This document shows positions 35,511 to 44,637 of a stretch of DNA of 64,000 bases, one piece after another. The stretch is from contig CAXXHN010000001.1 in assembly GCA_963663735.2 (NCBI GenBank), forward strand, positions 1,984,001 to 2,048,000. Reading direction: 5' to 3'. The notes under the pieces were generated by a model. That model did no database searches. It worked only from the letters and a program-made list of their open reading frames with translations, and was not told the origin of the DNA. Source of the DNA: G963663735 sp963663735. GTDB taxonomy: Bacteria > Acidobacteriota > UBA6911 > RPQK01 > JAPXNP01. A program made the translations under genes and the position numbers. The first letter of the stretch is position 1; the number at the start of each line of letters is the position of its first letter.

Positions 35511-35720
35511 ATGAAATATATTTTACTTTTTATTGTGTTGATAACCATAATATTGTGGGGAGAGAGGCTTTACTGGAAAAGGAGGGCAGAGCTGGGAGAA
35601 TTCCAACTCGCCCGCTGGAACAAGGCTGACTATGTCAGGAGTTTTATAGACGCCTGGATTGATACCCGCCTGGAGAACCGAATCCAGAAACTCAAGTCCA
35701 ATCGGCCAGGTAAAACCTGA
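35511..35720 (+). CDS. Small single-pass membrane protein
   Basis: A 69-residue protein with one N-terminal hydrophobic helix (YILLFIVLITIILWG) followed by a basic, amphipathic cytoplasmic part rich in Arg, Lys and Trp. A strong ribosome site (GGAGAAGC before ATG 35511) supports translation. No family is recognised. It stands alone between a hypothetical protein and the sugar isomerase-like gene. Confidence 0.55.
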   Translation: MKYILLFIVLITIILWGERLYWKRRAELGEFQLARWNKADYVRSFIDAWIDTRLENRIQKLKSNRPGKT

Positions 35721-35859
35721 TTACAGGGATTGGGTGAGGTTGCTCCGGGTATGGCAAACAGGTTTTTTTTGTTAATGGAATTTTATCCTGGCTGGACAGG
35801 TGCGCTATCTGTGCATCTGTTTGTCCTGGTTTAATCAGAATCTGAAAAGGAGTAAAAAC

Positions 35860-36861
35860 ATGGCAAGAGCACTGACACTATTTACTGGGCAGTGGGCGGA
35901 TTTGAGTTTTGAAACAGTCTGCCAAAAAGCCCGCGAATTCGGATATGACGGATTGGAGATTTGCTGCTGGGGAGATCATTTTGAAGTCTCCAAGGCACTC
36001 AAAGATCCCGGCTACTGCGAAAAAAAATGGGAAACTCTCAAAAAATATGACCTGACCTGTTATGCCATCAGTAACCACCTGGTAGGGCAGGCGATTTGCG
36101 ATAATGTCGACAGCAGGCATAAATCCATTGTCCCTGATTATGTATGGGGTGATGGAAATCCTGAAGGGGTCAGCAAAAGGGCCGCGGAAGAGATGATTAA
36201 GACAGCCGAAGCTGCAGTTAAATTCGGCGTGAAAATTGTGAATGGATTCACCGGAAGCAGCATCTGGCCTTATCTGTATTCCTTTCCTCCTGTGGCTCCC
36301 GGTACTATCGAAGAGGGATACCAGGATTTTGCAGCCCGGTTCACCCCGATAATGGATGCTTACAAGGATCTGGGAATCCGCTTCGGCCTGGAAGTGCATC
36401 CTACCGAAATAGCCTTTGATATAGCCAGCACAGAGAGAGCGCTGGAAGCAATTAATTACCATGAAAGTTTCGGTTTTAATTATGATCCCAGCCACCTTGG
36501 TTATCAGGGTGTTGATTATATCGGGTTCATAAAACAGTTTGGGGACCGGATTTTTCATGTTCACATGAAGGATGTTTACTGGTCAGCAGTGCCTACTAAG
36601 GCGGGAGTATTCGGTGGACATCTGGATTTCGGAAAACCCGGGCGTTTCTGGGATTTTAGGTCTCTGGGACGCGGATCCATTGATTTTGAGGAAATCATAC
36701 GGGCCTTTAATGAAGTAGGTTATTTCGGGCCTCTGTCAGTGGAATGGGAAGATGCCGGAATGGACCGGGAACATGGAGCCACTGAGGCCGTTGACTTTCT
36801 GCGATCCCTGGATTTTGAACCTTCAAAACAAGCGTTTGATTCAGCATTTGCCAGGGATTAA
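35860..36861 (+). CDS. Sugar phosphate isomerase/epimerase (xylose isomerase-like TIM barrel)
   Basis: A 333-residue TIM-barrel protein of the AP-endonuclease-2/sugar isomerase superfamily. Expected metal ligands are seen in EVHPTEI (Glu), NYDPSHLGYQG (Asp, His), HVHMKDV (His) and SVEWEDAGMD (Glu). The substrate is unknown; neighbouring GH31 and YjbQ genes suggest sugar metabolism. I prefer ATG 35860 with AGGAG nine bases upstream over ATG 35800, which has no site. A strong terminator follows at 36897. Confidence 0.88.
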   Translation: MARALTLFTGQWADLSFETVCQKAREFGYDGLEICCWGDHFEVSKALKDPGYCEKKWETLKKYDLTCYAISNHLVGQAICDNVDSRHKSIVPDYVWGDGNPEGVSKRAAEEMIKTAEAAVKFGVKIVNGFTGSSIWPYLYSFPPVAPGTIEEGYQDFAARFTPIMDAYKDLGIRFGLEVHPTEIAFDIASTERALEAINYHESFGFNYDPSHLGYQGVDYIGFIKQFGDRIFHVHMKDVYWSAVPTKAGVFGGHLDFGKPGRFWDFRSLGRGSIDFEEIIRAFNEVGYFGPLSVEWEDAGMDREHGATEAVDFLRSLDFEPSKQAFDSAFARD

Positions 36862-36896
36862 GAGGTGATATTACCCTTGTAAAAAATGCGCTTAAG

Positions 36897-36940
36897 GGGG
36901 GAGGCTGCTTAAGGCTGCTTCTCCCCCGTTTTTGTTTTTT
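36897..36940 (+). terminator. Intrinsic terminator after the isomerase/epimerase gene
   Basis: GGGGGAG (36897-36903) pairs with CTCCCCC (36921-36927) around a 17-base loop. It is followed by a T-rich run (GTTTTTGTTTTTT), ending plus-strand transcription before the convergent yjbQ gene. Confidence 0.85.
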
Positions 36941-36959
36941 GATCAAATTTTACGGCGGG

Positions 36960-37367
36960 TTACCCCTCTATAACCTTTACCCAGACAGTGCGATGGCGGG
37001 GGCCATCAAATTCGCAGAAGAATACCCCCTGCCAGCGTCCCAGGGCCAGGTGCCCTCCCTCCACTATGATCTGGACAGAAGGGCGGGTGATGCAAGTCAG
37101 GAAATGAGCCGGGGAATTGCCTTCCAGGTGATCAAAGCGGACATCAGGCACAGACCTGGGAAGGGCTCTCTCCATATCTGATACCACGTCAGGGTCTGCA
37201 TTTTCGTTTATAACCAGCCCGGCGGTGGTATGGGGACAGAACACTACACAGATTCCGTCCTCTATGAGGCTTTCCTGTACTGCGCGGGTTATTTCGTCAG
37301 TGATGTTTTTGAGTTGAATTTTTTTTGAGGTTGGAACCGTAATCTTTATTTTTTTCATGGTTATCAT
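36960..37367 (-). CDS. YjbQ family protein (UPF0047, secondary thiamine-phosphate synthase type)
   Basis: A 135-residue protein of the YjbQ/UPF0047 family. Conserved parts are CPHTTAGLVINENADPDV near residue 45, the HLEGNSPAHFL segment and LGRWQGVFFCEFDGPRHRTVWV at the C-terminus. Family members show weak thiamine-phosphate synthase activity, but their real role is unsettled. The ATG overlaps the stop of the upstream GH31 gene by four bases (ATGA), so the two form an operon on the minus strand; a second in-frame ATG lies three codons later. The operon with a glycosidase is unusual and of unclear meaning. Confidence 0.9.
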   Translation of the reverse strand: MITMKKIKITVPTSKKIQLKNITDEITRAVQESLIEDGICVVFCPHTTAGLVINENADPDVVSDMERALPRSVPDVRFDHLEGNSPAHFLTCITRPSVQIIVEGGHLALGRWQGVFFCEFDGPRHRTVWVKVIEG

Positions 37368-39601
37368 TTCTTTGTCGGAATTTTTTCTGTCATCAATTTC
37401 CAGGTTGTTTTTGAGTAATTCCAGGGGATTCCCGCCACCATTTCCTCTTCATGCCCAGACAGGGATCCATCCTGGCCTGCTTTTGTGAAGAGCCTTTTTT
37501 GGGAGTAGATTCCCTTCTCATATTCGTATGTCTGTCCGTCATCATCATACAACAGGAACAATCCCTCTGCTTCCCCGTAAACCCTTATCTCCAGCGGGAC
37601 ATCCTTCCAATCAGAGGTCTGGCGGACAGGGTTTTTCAGCATCGGGATGATGCCTCCATCCCTGACATAAACAGGAATTTTTTCAAGGCCCGGTTTTACC
37701 TTTATAGTCTCTGAATTACCGGCGTAGGCTCCAGTATAGAAGTCATACCAGTTACCGTGAGGCAGGATAACCTCCCTTTCTTTTTCTCCGGCAAAGAGGG
37801 GGGCAACCATAATGCTGGGTCCGAACATATACTGGTCCCTTATCTCCAGCCTGCCTGTTTCAGCATAGGGATTATCGGTGGAATCGAAATGGGTGCCCGC
37901 CCTGCTTGATCCTGTTCCTGTTTTTTCAGGCTGACTCGGCTGGTAAAAATCTTCCAGGAGATTTAAGCTGTAAAAAGGAGGGGTTCCCTCAAAGTAGTAA
38001 CTTGCGAAAACCGAATACATATAGGGGAGAAGACGCATCCGCAGGAGGGCCGATTCTCTGCATTCCTCGTAGACCTCAGGATAAGACCATGGTTTAGTTC
38101 CGTCAGCCCAGGCATTGATCATGGCCAGGGGGGAGAAGCATACCGTCTGCATGCGCCGCAGCCAGTCTTCAGCAGAACCTCCGGACCTGACTTCAGGTGT
38201 CCACAGGGCCCCGATGAATCCGGAATTGATGAGGGCAGTTACGAAGTCGGGGTGGCTATAGTAATCATTATAAATAACATAAGGGAAGCGGACTCCTCCT
38301 GCGTTTGAGGCCCTCGTCAGTCCATAGGTTCTACGGCCGGCTTTTCTGTAGGCCTCATCTATAAGCCGAAGCAGGCGCAAGCAGTAAGTCTGGCGCATTT
38401 GTTCCCCGCTTCTGCCTGAAGGGAACAAGGCTGAGTCGGGCCACAGCCAGTTGTCAAAGCCATCGATTTCATCTACCTTAAAACCACTGACACCGATATC
38501 AACAAAGTCCTTTTCCATGAAACCTTTCATCATTTCAGCTGCTTCCGGAATGGTATAGTCGGCTACAATACCGTTCCAGACCGTATGGGAGCCTGAGTAG
38601 GGAAGAATTTTTTTATAAAGGGGGGATTCGGGAGACAAGTAAGGATTCATCCACAGGTTTATCTTGATGCCATTCTTCTCCATCTGATCAACGAAATCCC
38701 TGGGCTGCGGAAATCTTCCTGAGTCCCAGGTGAAGGTATTGGGGTACGATTTACTGTGCCATCCAGGCTCAAGGCCAATGACATCAAGAGGGAAGTCTTT
38801 CTGGAAGAAGTTATTGACCTCTTTTTTAACGTCCTCAGCTGAAAAAAGGGTTGGGGTCCTCTGCCAGAATCCCAGGCCCCATTTCGGAGGGATGAACCCT
38901 CCCCCGCAAAAGAGGTTGAAACGTTTGACCGTATCCATCATTGACGTGCCGGCAAATAATAGCAATCTGACATTTTCTTCGGGGATGACAATCTCAAGAT
39001 TGTCCGATCTGGGCTGAGCCGTCCAGTTTTTATCAGTATTACGGTCCCGCGGGGATGACGGATCACTGCTGTCCCTGGTGACTCCCGTCCCCGCGTACAC
39101 ATCAATATAACGGGTGGAGTCTACGAGGATGCCGTATCCTCGGCTGGAAAGGATAAAAGGGACTGGCGCGTGGGTTCTGCCATTGTCTTTGCCACCATAG
39201 TGGTCCATATGCAGGTGAAAAACTCTGCCGCGCTGATTTACGTTTTTGAAATTCAGGCCCAGCCCGAATAATTGTTCTTCGTCATCCAGGGGAAACCTGA
39301 TACAGGTCCGGCCTTTTTCGATCCTTATCTTGATTTCTGATTCCGCAACTGGAAATGGTCTATCAGGAAGCAGGGACAGGGGCTGCATGCGAGGAACGGC
39401 AGCTGCCTCTGTCATCAGAGACTGTCCATTTGATGTGCCAGCCCTGGTTCTCCATATCCCTGGAGATATTTTCACCCATGGTTGGACTGAAGGCGGCGAT
39501 TTTTCGATTTGAGATGAGCATCCCACGCCAGGCAGGGAAAAAGTGACCAGTAAAGGTAAGGCAAGAAGATTACTTAATATAAAACTGTATGCTTTTTTCA
39601 T
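37364..39601 (-). CDS. Glycoside hydrolase family 31 (alpha-glucosidase/alpha-xylosidase type), exported lipoprotein
   Basis: A 745-residue GH31 enzyme that cleaves alpha-glycosidic bonds. An N-terminal signal with a cysteine after LPGVG (C28) suggests a periplasmic or outer-membrane lipoprotein. After the N-terminal beta domain comes the catalytic barrel: GFWQRTP, DVIGLEPGWHSK, KINLWMNPYLS and the nucleophile region GFKVDEIDGFDNW (Asp near residue 377). PYMYSVFASYYFEGTPPF follows, then a C-terminal beta domain (YDFYTGAYAG, YVRDGGIIPML). Substrate cannot be fixed; GH31 includes glucosidases, xylosidases and sulfoquinovosidases. It overlaps yjbQ by four bases. Confidence 0.9.
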   Translation of the reverse strand: MKKAYSFILSNLLALPLLVTFSLPGVGCSSQIEKSPPSVQPWVKISPGIWRTRAGTSNGQSLMTEAAAVPRMQPLSLLPDRPFPVAESEIKIRIEKGRTCIRFPLDDEEQLFGLGLNFKNVNQRGRVFHLHMDHYGGKDNGRTHAPVPFILSSRGYGILVDSTRYIDVYAGTGVTRDSSDPSSPRDRNTDKNWTAQPRSDNLEIVIPEENVRLLLFAGTSMMDTVKRFNLFCGGGFIPPKWGLGFWQRTPTLFSAEDVKKEVNNFFQKDFPLDVIGLEPGWHSKSYPNTFTWDSGRFPQPRDFVDQMEKNGIKINLWMNPYLSPESPLYKKILPYSGSHTVWNGIVADYTIPEAAEMMKGFMEKDFVDIGVSGFKVDEIDGFDNWLWPDSALFPSGRSGEQMRQTYCLRLLRLIDEAYRKAGRRTYGLTRASNAGGVRFPYVIYNDYYSHPDFVTALINSGFIGALWTPEVRSGGSAEDWLRRMQTVCFSPLAMINAWADGTKPWSYPEVYEECRESALLRMRLLPYMYSVFASYYFEGTPPFYSLNLLEDFYQPSQPEKTGTGSSRAGTHFDSTDNPYAETGRLEIRDQYMFGPSIMVAPLFAGEKEREVILPHGNWYDFYTGAYAGNSETIKVKPGLEKIPVYVRDGGIIPMLKNPVRQTSDWKDVPLEIRVYGEAEGLFLLYDDDGQTYEYEKGIYSQKRLFTKAGQDGSLSGHEEEMVAGIPWNYSKTTWKLMTEKIPTKK

Positions 39602-39695
39602 CTGGTATCCTCCCTGTCAGCTTGAACCTACATCCTTCATCAGCGTGCCGACTTCATCCGTATCTTATGCAACATAAAAGGGTGAAAAATGTTGG

Positions 39696-40373
39696 TCAAC
39701 CTCCGCATTCTCCGCAGGGTCTCCCTTCATCAGGTCCGCATAACCTGCCTCTGCTGGTTTTCATAAAGTGCTTGCAGGACTTATTATGGCGTACCCCGCT
39801 GGAGGTGTTAAGCCAGTATTCACCAGTTTCATTGTTTTCAGGCGGATCTTCCGAGAGGACACGGTCCCGGCGAAAAATCCAGGGAGCGGTCGGTTCCGAA
39901 TCCGCCCACAGTCCCAGGCGTGCTTGCCTGGCACATAATTCAGACTGAGCCAGCCGTGGATCTTTATTAAAATAGGCATAGTGCCAGGCCATACCTCTCC
40001 TGATCATTTCCTGGTTAATCCACAGCTCTGAAACATATATATGACCGAGGAGTCGTTCATATGTGTCCATGCCTTCAGTGACCACCCTTACCTCCTTTCC
40101 AAAAACCAGATCTGACAGCACCTTCCTGGAGCTGTTGCTGAAGGCCTGGCCTCTTTCGGGAGCATCAATTCCCTGAAGCCTGATCCTGAAAAGAGTATTT
40201 GAGGTATCCACAACTTCCAGGGTGTCGCCATCAAGGATTTTTACTACAGTTCCCAGAAAGTCGGCCCTGAGCGGGACAGCAGAAAGCAAGGCAATAAAGA
40301 GTATGGTTGTCAGCCGGTGTGATAAAAAAATGGGAGCGGATTTTTTGATGAGGATCACCGTTACAGGATACAT
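39696..40373 (-). CDS. Secreted thermonuclease-like protein (SNase) with C-terminal cysteine module
   Basis: A 225-residue protein (from ATG 40373). A hydrophobic leader (TTILFIALLSAVPLRADF) is followed by a staphylococcal-nuclease domain with DGDTLEV, the catalytic Arg/Glu in RIRLQGIDAPERGQ and the second Arg in TYERLLGHIY. It should cut single- or double-stranded nucleic acid with Ca2+. The C-terminus (about 45 residues) is a separate cysteine/histidine module: YWLNTSSGVRHNKSCKHF, then CGPDEGRPCGECGG. The same module occurs on various secreted or unrelated proteins and looks metal-binding. The frame is open to ATG 40553, but that extension is not signal-like; the start is uncertain. Confidence 0.8.
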   Translation of the reverse strand: MYPVTVILIKKSAPIFLSHRLTTILFIALLSAVPLRADFLGTVVKILDGDTLEVVDTSNTLFRIRLQGIDAPERGQAFSNSSRKVLSDLVFGKEVRVVTEGMDTYERLLGHIYVSELWINQEMIRRGMAWHYAYFNKDPRLAQSELCARQARLGLWADSEPTAPWIFRRDRVLSEDPPENNETGEYWLNTSSGVRHNKSCKHFMKTSRGRLCGPDEGRPCGECGG

Positions 40374-40699
40374 CAGGCAGGGTGGATTCACAATTTCAGT
40401 TTTGTGGATAGCGGTTCCCAGCGAATGTGGACCGGCACGCACCGGGAGTGCGACCGGACACACAGGGAGCCTGTCGCAGGATTGTCGATTATTGACCGAG
40501 GCAGCATTCAACTGGTGCAACGAGGGGCCGTTATGCTTTCCTTTTTTCACCAATTAGTGAAACAGAATTGAAAGCCAAAAAGGGTGAATTACGGAGATCA
40601 ATTTGTGAAATTCGACTGGGAATGGCCGATATAGCGAGATCAAGGCATCGATAAAGCTGGGTCCGGGCTAGAAAAATTATATTAGCCTGTCGTATTTAA

Positions 40700-40722
40700 T
40701 GACATTGTTGTATATTATGTCA
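40700..40722. promoter_or_regulatory. Inverted repeat upstream of the FadL-type gene
   Basis: TGACAT (40700-40705) and ATGTCA (40717-40722) are perfect inverted repeats with an 11-base spacer, and another GTCA follows at 40726-40729. The pair lies about 60-85 bases upstream of the likely start of the outer-membrane protein gene and could be an operator. Confidence 0.4.
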
Positions 40723-40783
40723 CACTGTCAAATCGGGAATGCAGACCGATAACCAACTTGTGAAAATGGAGGATTTTTGCGAA

Positions 40784-42019
40784 ATGTCAATTAAAATCAA
40801 TAAATGGATTGTAGTATCAGCAATGTTTATTCTGGTTGTGACGTCCTGTGTTTCGGTGACGATGGCTTCCGGATTTGCAATTGTCGAACAGAGCGTCAAA
40901 GGAGTTGGAGCGGCCCTTTCCGGAGTTGCGTCAGATACCGATGACCCTGCCAGCCTGTTTTTTAATCCAGCTGGTGTAGCTTATACGGATAAATTTACCC
41001 TGGCCATGGGTGCTCATTTGATCGACCTGTCATTTGAGTTTAATGACATGGCTTCAACTCCAGTGGGCGGGCAGTCGGTAAATGATGGGGGGACTCCAGC
41101 CCTTGTGCCGAACATTTACCTGGTGGCGCCAATCACAGACAAGATTAATTTCGGTCTGGGTGTGACCGCGCCCTTCGGGCTGGTTACTGAATACGATGAT
41201 GACTGGATCGGCAGGTTTCATGCCATCAAGTCGGATCTCAAGATGTATAACATAAATCCCACTATCTCCTACGCGGTCAATGAAAAGTTCGCCCTGGCTG
41301 CTGGATTCAACGCAGTCTATTCAGACGGTGAGTTTTCCCAGGCGATTACACCTTATATGCCTGATGCCCGAGGTATAGTCGGCGGAACTGGATGGAGCTT
41401 TGGTTATAACATGGGAACCCTGGTCCGGCCTTCTGAAAATACTACTATTGGTGCCAGTTTCCGTTCAAAAACCAAGATTGAGCTTAACGGGGATGCTACC
41501 TTTGATGGACTGGCTCCTGACACTGACGTTAAGGCGGAAGTGGAGATGCCCTACACCTTAATATTTGGAGTGACTCAGAAGCTGACTGACCGTTTCCAGA
41601 TTATGGCCAGTGCCCGGAGGACAGGCTGGAGTTCTCTGGAAGAACTCAGGTTTGTATATGCTGACTCCAGGCCTGATACCGCGACTGAGTATGACTGGGA
41701 AGATACCTGGGCTTTTTCTGTGGGAGCTGAGATCAAGGCTACTGATAAGCTGGATATCCGTTTTGGAACATCCTATGATGAAACCCCTATTCCTTCACCT
41801 GAGCGGCGCACTGCCAGGGTTCCTGACGCGTCAAGGATCTGGGCCAGCGGCGGTGTTACCTTACGGCTTAATGACACGTTTGTATTTGACGCAGGTTACA
41901 GCCACCTTTTTGTTGACCAGGTAGACATTAACCATACCTATGCTCCGGGAATGGTCCTGAATGGTTTTTATGACAGTGTTGTAAATATCTTTTCCGGCCA
42001 GCTGCGTATGCAGTTTTAA
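40784..42019 (+). CDS. OmpP1/FadL/TodX-type outer-membrane transport protein
   Basis: A 411-residue outer-membrane beta-barrel of the FadL family, which takes up hydrophobic compounds such as long-chain fatty acids. A signal peptide (VVSAMFILVVTSCVSVTMA) is followed by the family's hatch-region start SGFAIVEQSVKGVGAALSG and LFFNPAG. A series of barrel strands ends with the aromatic terminus QLRMQF. I choose ATG 40784 with GGAGG at 40768-40772; in-frame ATGs at 40739 and 40766 are poorer. It could feed the acyl-CoA dehydrogenase/ETF route, but that gene set is 18 kb away. Confidence 0.9.
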   Translation: MSIKINKWIVVSAMFILVVTSCVSVTMASGFAIVEQSVKGVGAALSGVASDTDDPASLFFNPAGVAYTDKFTLAMGAHLIDLSFEFNDMASTPVGGQSVNDGGTPALVPNIYLVAPITDKINFGLGVTAPFGLVTEYDDDWIGRFHAIKSDLKMYNINPTISYAVNEKFALAAGFNAVYSDGEFSQAITPYMPDARGIVGGTGWSFGYNMGTLVRPSENTTIGASFRSKTKIELNGDATFDGLAPDTDVKAEVEMPYTLIFGVTQKLTDRFQIMASARRTGWSSLEELRFVYADSRPDTATEYDWEDTWAFSVGAEIKATDKLDIRFGTSYDETPIPSPERRTARVPDASRIWASGGVTLRLNDTFVFDAGYSHLFVDQVDINHTYAPGMVLNGFYDSVVNIFSGQLRMQF

Positions 42020-42063
42020 CCTGGCTGGGAGTCAACCGTCAGGTTATTCGATCGAATCAGCTC

Positions 42064-42092
42064 CGGGAGACAGGATTGATTCCTGTCTCCCG
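42064..42092. terminator. Perfect 12-bp hairpin between convergent genes (bidirectional terminator)
   Basis: CGGGAGACAGGA (42064-42075) pairs exactly with TCCTGTCTCCCG (42081-42092) around a 5-base loop. The hairpin lies between the plus-strand FadL gene and the minus-strand sulfatase gene. No long U-tract follows on either strand. Confidence 0.7.
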
Positions 42093-42107
42093 ATCCTGCT
42101 TTAAGTT

Positions 42108-43664
42108 CTAGTCCCCCAGTTCCGTGAACCGGAAGCGTTCCACTTCAGGCCTGGTCCTGGCGATTTTCATTATATTCTCAATCTTCTCTACAATTTCCGG
42201 ATGCTGTTCTGCCACGTTGTTGGATTCGGTGGGATCTTCATCCAGGTTGTAGAGTTCAATATCCATCTCTCCCTTGTCTATCTGCCCGCGGAAACCTTTC
42301 CATGGACCCATGCGCACTGCCTGTTGGCCTGGTTTGAATTCCCAGTACAGGTACTCATGTTCTTGTTGCTGAGATTTTCCCGTAAGCTCTGGGAGCATGG
42401 ATAATCCGTCGATTTCTTCAGGTGCGGCAGCGCCTGCAATATCGCATAGTGTGGGGAGGATATCCCAGAATGCGGATATGTGACTGCTTTCGCTTCCTGG
42501 TTTGATATGGCCGGGCCAGCTTGCCACCATGGGAACTCTGATGCCTCCCTCACGCAGGAAACCTTTGCCCCATCCATGTTCCGATCGAAAGGGCTTGGCG
42601 CTCTCAAAATAGGCGGCGTCGAATCCCCCGGTGTAGGTAGGCCCATTGTCGCTTGTGAAAACTATTATCGTGTTTTCATAAACACCCATTTCCTTGAGCA
42701 GGTCTATCATCTGCCCGATCTGGTCGTCCATGTAAGAGATCTGGGCGGCATATGCTGCATGGGGATAGCGGTGCGGAAAGTATCCCTTGTCACCAAGGTA
42801 GGGTTCCTCATCCCCGAATTTTTTCACATAGTGATCAACCCATTTCTGTGGAGCCTGCAGGGGATTATGGGGAATGGGAGTGGCAAAATATAGGAAGAAG
42901 GGATTTTTGCTGTTATTCCTGATAAAACCCAGGGCTTCCTGGATCATGGAATCAGGGGAGAAATCTGTGAGCCAGTACTTTTTATAACTGGACGGATCCA
43001 GCGGATCGGCCCCCTCATCAAGTTTGGTTGCAGGTATTACCAGTTCGTTATTGAGAGGAATCTTTTCTTCATTTTTCCAGAGGTGCAGAGGAAAATAGGT
43101 ATGGGCTTGTCTCTGGCAGTTGTAACCATAGAAAAAATCGAAGCCTTGCTTATTCGGGATGCCGTCTGAAAGAGGCCCCCCAAGCCCCCATTTTCCGACC
43201 AATCCAGTTTTGTATCCAGCCTGCTGCAGGAGTGTTCCCGCTGTCACGGTACCAGCTGGGATCGGATATTGCCCTTCCAGGTTGGGATCTGCTGAGGCTT
43301 TGGCAAAATCCCAGACATCTCCCCTTTCCCCCCATTCATGGTTTCCCCTGATATAGGCGTGCCCCAGATGCTTTCCGGTCAGGAGGACACACCTGGCCGG
43401 GGCGCAGACAGGAGCTCCTGAATAGTGCTGGGTGAACCTGATTCCGTTTGAGGCCAGGGCGTCTATATTCGGGGTCTCGATCAGCATCTGGCCATAAGCG
43501 CCTACATCAGCGTACCCCAGGTCATCCGCCAGTATGAGGATGATGTTGGGTTGAGTAATCGTTTCGGGCCCTCGCGAACAGGAAGTTGAAAGCAGTAACA
43601 ACGCCAGTACAAATAACAGACTTACGGACCGGGCGGTTTTGCTTTGACTTTTCAGTGTTTTCAT
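42108..43664 (-). CDS. Lipoprotein sulfatase (CxPxR type)
   Basis: The third sulfatase of the window, 518 residues. A signal peptide ends at Cys29 (LLSTSC), a good lipobox. Then come LADDLGYADVG (metal ligands), the formylglycine motif CAPAR at 87-91, GKWGLGG and TSDNGPTYTG. It is longer than the other two and closer to arylsulfatase A-type subfamilies, so its substrate may differ. The preceding gene on the same strand (start 44537) ends 12 bases upstream, making a two-gene operon with a secreted protein. No maturase is nearby. Confidence 0.9.
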   Translation of the reverse strand: MKTLKSQSKTARSVSLLFVLALLLLSTSCSRGPETITQPNIILILADDLGYADVGAYGQMLIETPNIDALASNGIRFTQHYSGAPVCAPARCVLLTGKHLGHAYIRGNHEWGERGDVWDFAKASADPNLEGQYPIPAGTVTAGTLLQQAGYKTGLVGKWGLGGPLSDGIPNKQGFDFFYGYNCQRQAHTYFPLHLWKNEEKIPLNNELVIPATKLDEGADPLDPSSYKKYWLTDFSPDSMIQEALGFIRNNSKNPFFLYFATPIPHNPLQAPQKWVDHYVKKFGDEEPYLGDKGYFPHRYPHAAYAAQISYMDDQIGQMIDLLKEMGVYENTIIVFTSDNGPTYTGGFDAAYFESAKPFRSEHGWGKGFLREGGIRVPMVASWPGHIKPGSESSHISAFWDILPTLCDIAGAAAPEEIDGLSMLPELTGKSQQQEHEYLYWEFKPGQQAVRMGPWKGFRGQIDKGEMDIELYNLDEDPTESNNVAEQHPEIVEKIENIMKIARTRPEVERFRFTELGD

Positions 43665-43676
43665 TAATACCCTCCC

Positions 43677-44537
43677 CTATTTCCAGAGGAAATCTCCGAA
43701 AATAACATTGTTCTTCCTGGAACTTGAAACAAATATCCCAAGATCAGGGCTTACAAAGTGGAAACCTTCCAGTTCATCTTTGGGTTCAAAATCCAGGACC
43801 TGTACGATCACGGCTTCCCCCGAGTCGAATGAAGCTTCCAGGTCTACCAGACTTAGCCGCCAGAGCAGTCCTTCAATCTGATTCTGGATCAATACCAGCA
43901 GCCCTTTGTCCTCGATCCAGTGTATGGTCTGGACCCAGGGAGTACAGGGAATGCTTTTGATTAAAACTCCGGGATCTGAGGTTTTAGCGGCAGTTGCGAG
44001 AACTTTTGGGTCATATAACCTGATGGCATTGTCCACTTTCCCATAATCAGCCGTTGCGATCATATCCATGCCTTTTATTTTCACGAATTCGGGACGTGTT
44101 CCGTTTATAGCCAGATCATCCACTGTGGCATTAAAAATAGCGTTGTCCAGGTTTTTTTCAGACTGGAGTTTTTCCCAGTCAATCTTATAAATGGTACCTA
44201 CACCGTTTACCGTGTCACCCAGGAAGGTTCCCAGATCCTGGTTCCAGGTCAGGCCGGTAGGGTGTGAGACTGTATCTGCACCCTTTACAGTGAATTCGAC
44301 TTCCCTGCCAAGGTACTCCAGGTTGTTTCCGTCCACAACCCTGTACTCTCGCATCACTCCTATTCCGCGGTCTCCGTAGAAATAGAAGAGGCCATCCCTC
44401 CATTCAACACCCTGTCCCGCCCCTACTCCTTCAATGGAAAGAGGGGGATGCATATTAACAGTAGCGCGGTCCGCGCCGGAAAGAACTGTGATTGTGATCA
44501 GAATCGAAAAAATTACTGCGCTGAAATGTTTTTTCAT
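43677..44537 (-). CDS. Secreted hypothetical protein paired with sulfatase
   Basis: A 286-residue protein with a signal peptide (AVIFSILITITVLSGA). The mature part is built of repeated short beta strands ending in aromatic or Asp-rich turns (GVEWRDGLFYFYGD, GLTWNQDLGTFLGD, IHWIEDKGLLVLIQN, EGFHFVSPDLGIFVSSS), consistent with a beta-propeller. I recognise no named family. It is the first gene of a pair with the sulfatase at 42108 (12-base gap), so it may help bind or process the same extracellular substrate. Function is not known. Confidence 0.6.
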   Translation of the reverse strand: MKKHFSAVIFSILITITVLSGADRATVNMHPPLSIEGVGAGQGVEWRDGLFYFYGDRGIGVMREYRVVDGNNLEYLGREVEFTVKGADTVSHPTGLTWNQDLGTFLGDTVNGVGTIYKIDWEKLQSEKNLDNAIFNATVDDLAINGTRPEFVKIKGMDMIATADYGKVDNAIRLYDPKVLATAAKTSDPGVLIKSIPCTPWVQTIHWIEDKGLLVLIQNQIEGLLWRLSLVDLEASFDSGEAVIVQVLDFEPKDELEGFHFVSPDLGIFVSSSRKNNVIFGDFLWK

Positions 44538-44637
44538 TTGAATTGTCTCCTCTTTGGCCGGTACATGTCCCGGGAAGCAGAATGGCCTGTCCCAGGTAAC
44601 AGAACAGCCCCGGAACAGGCGGTAATATTGACTGTTT

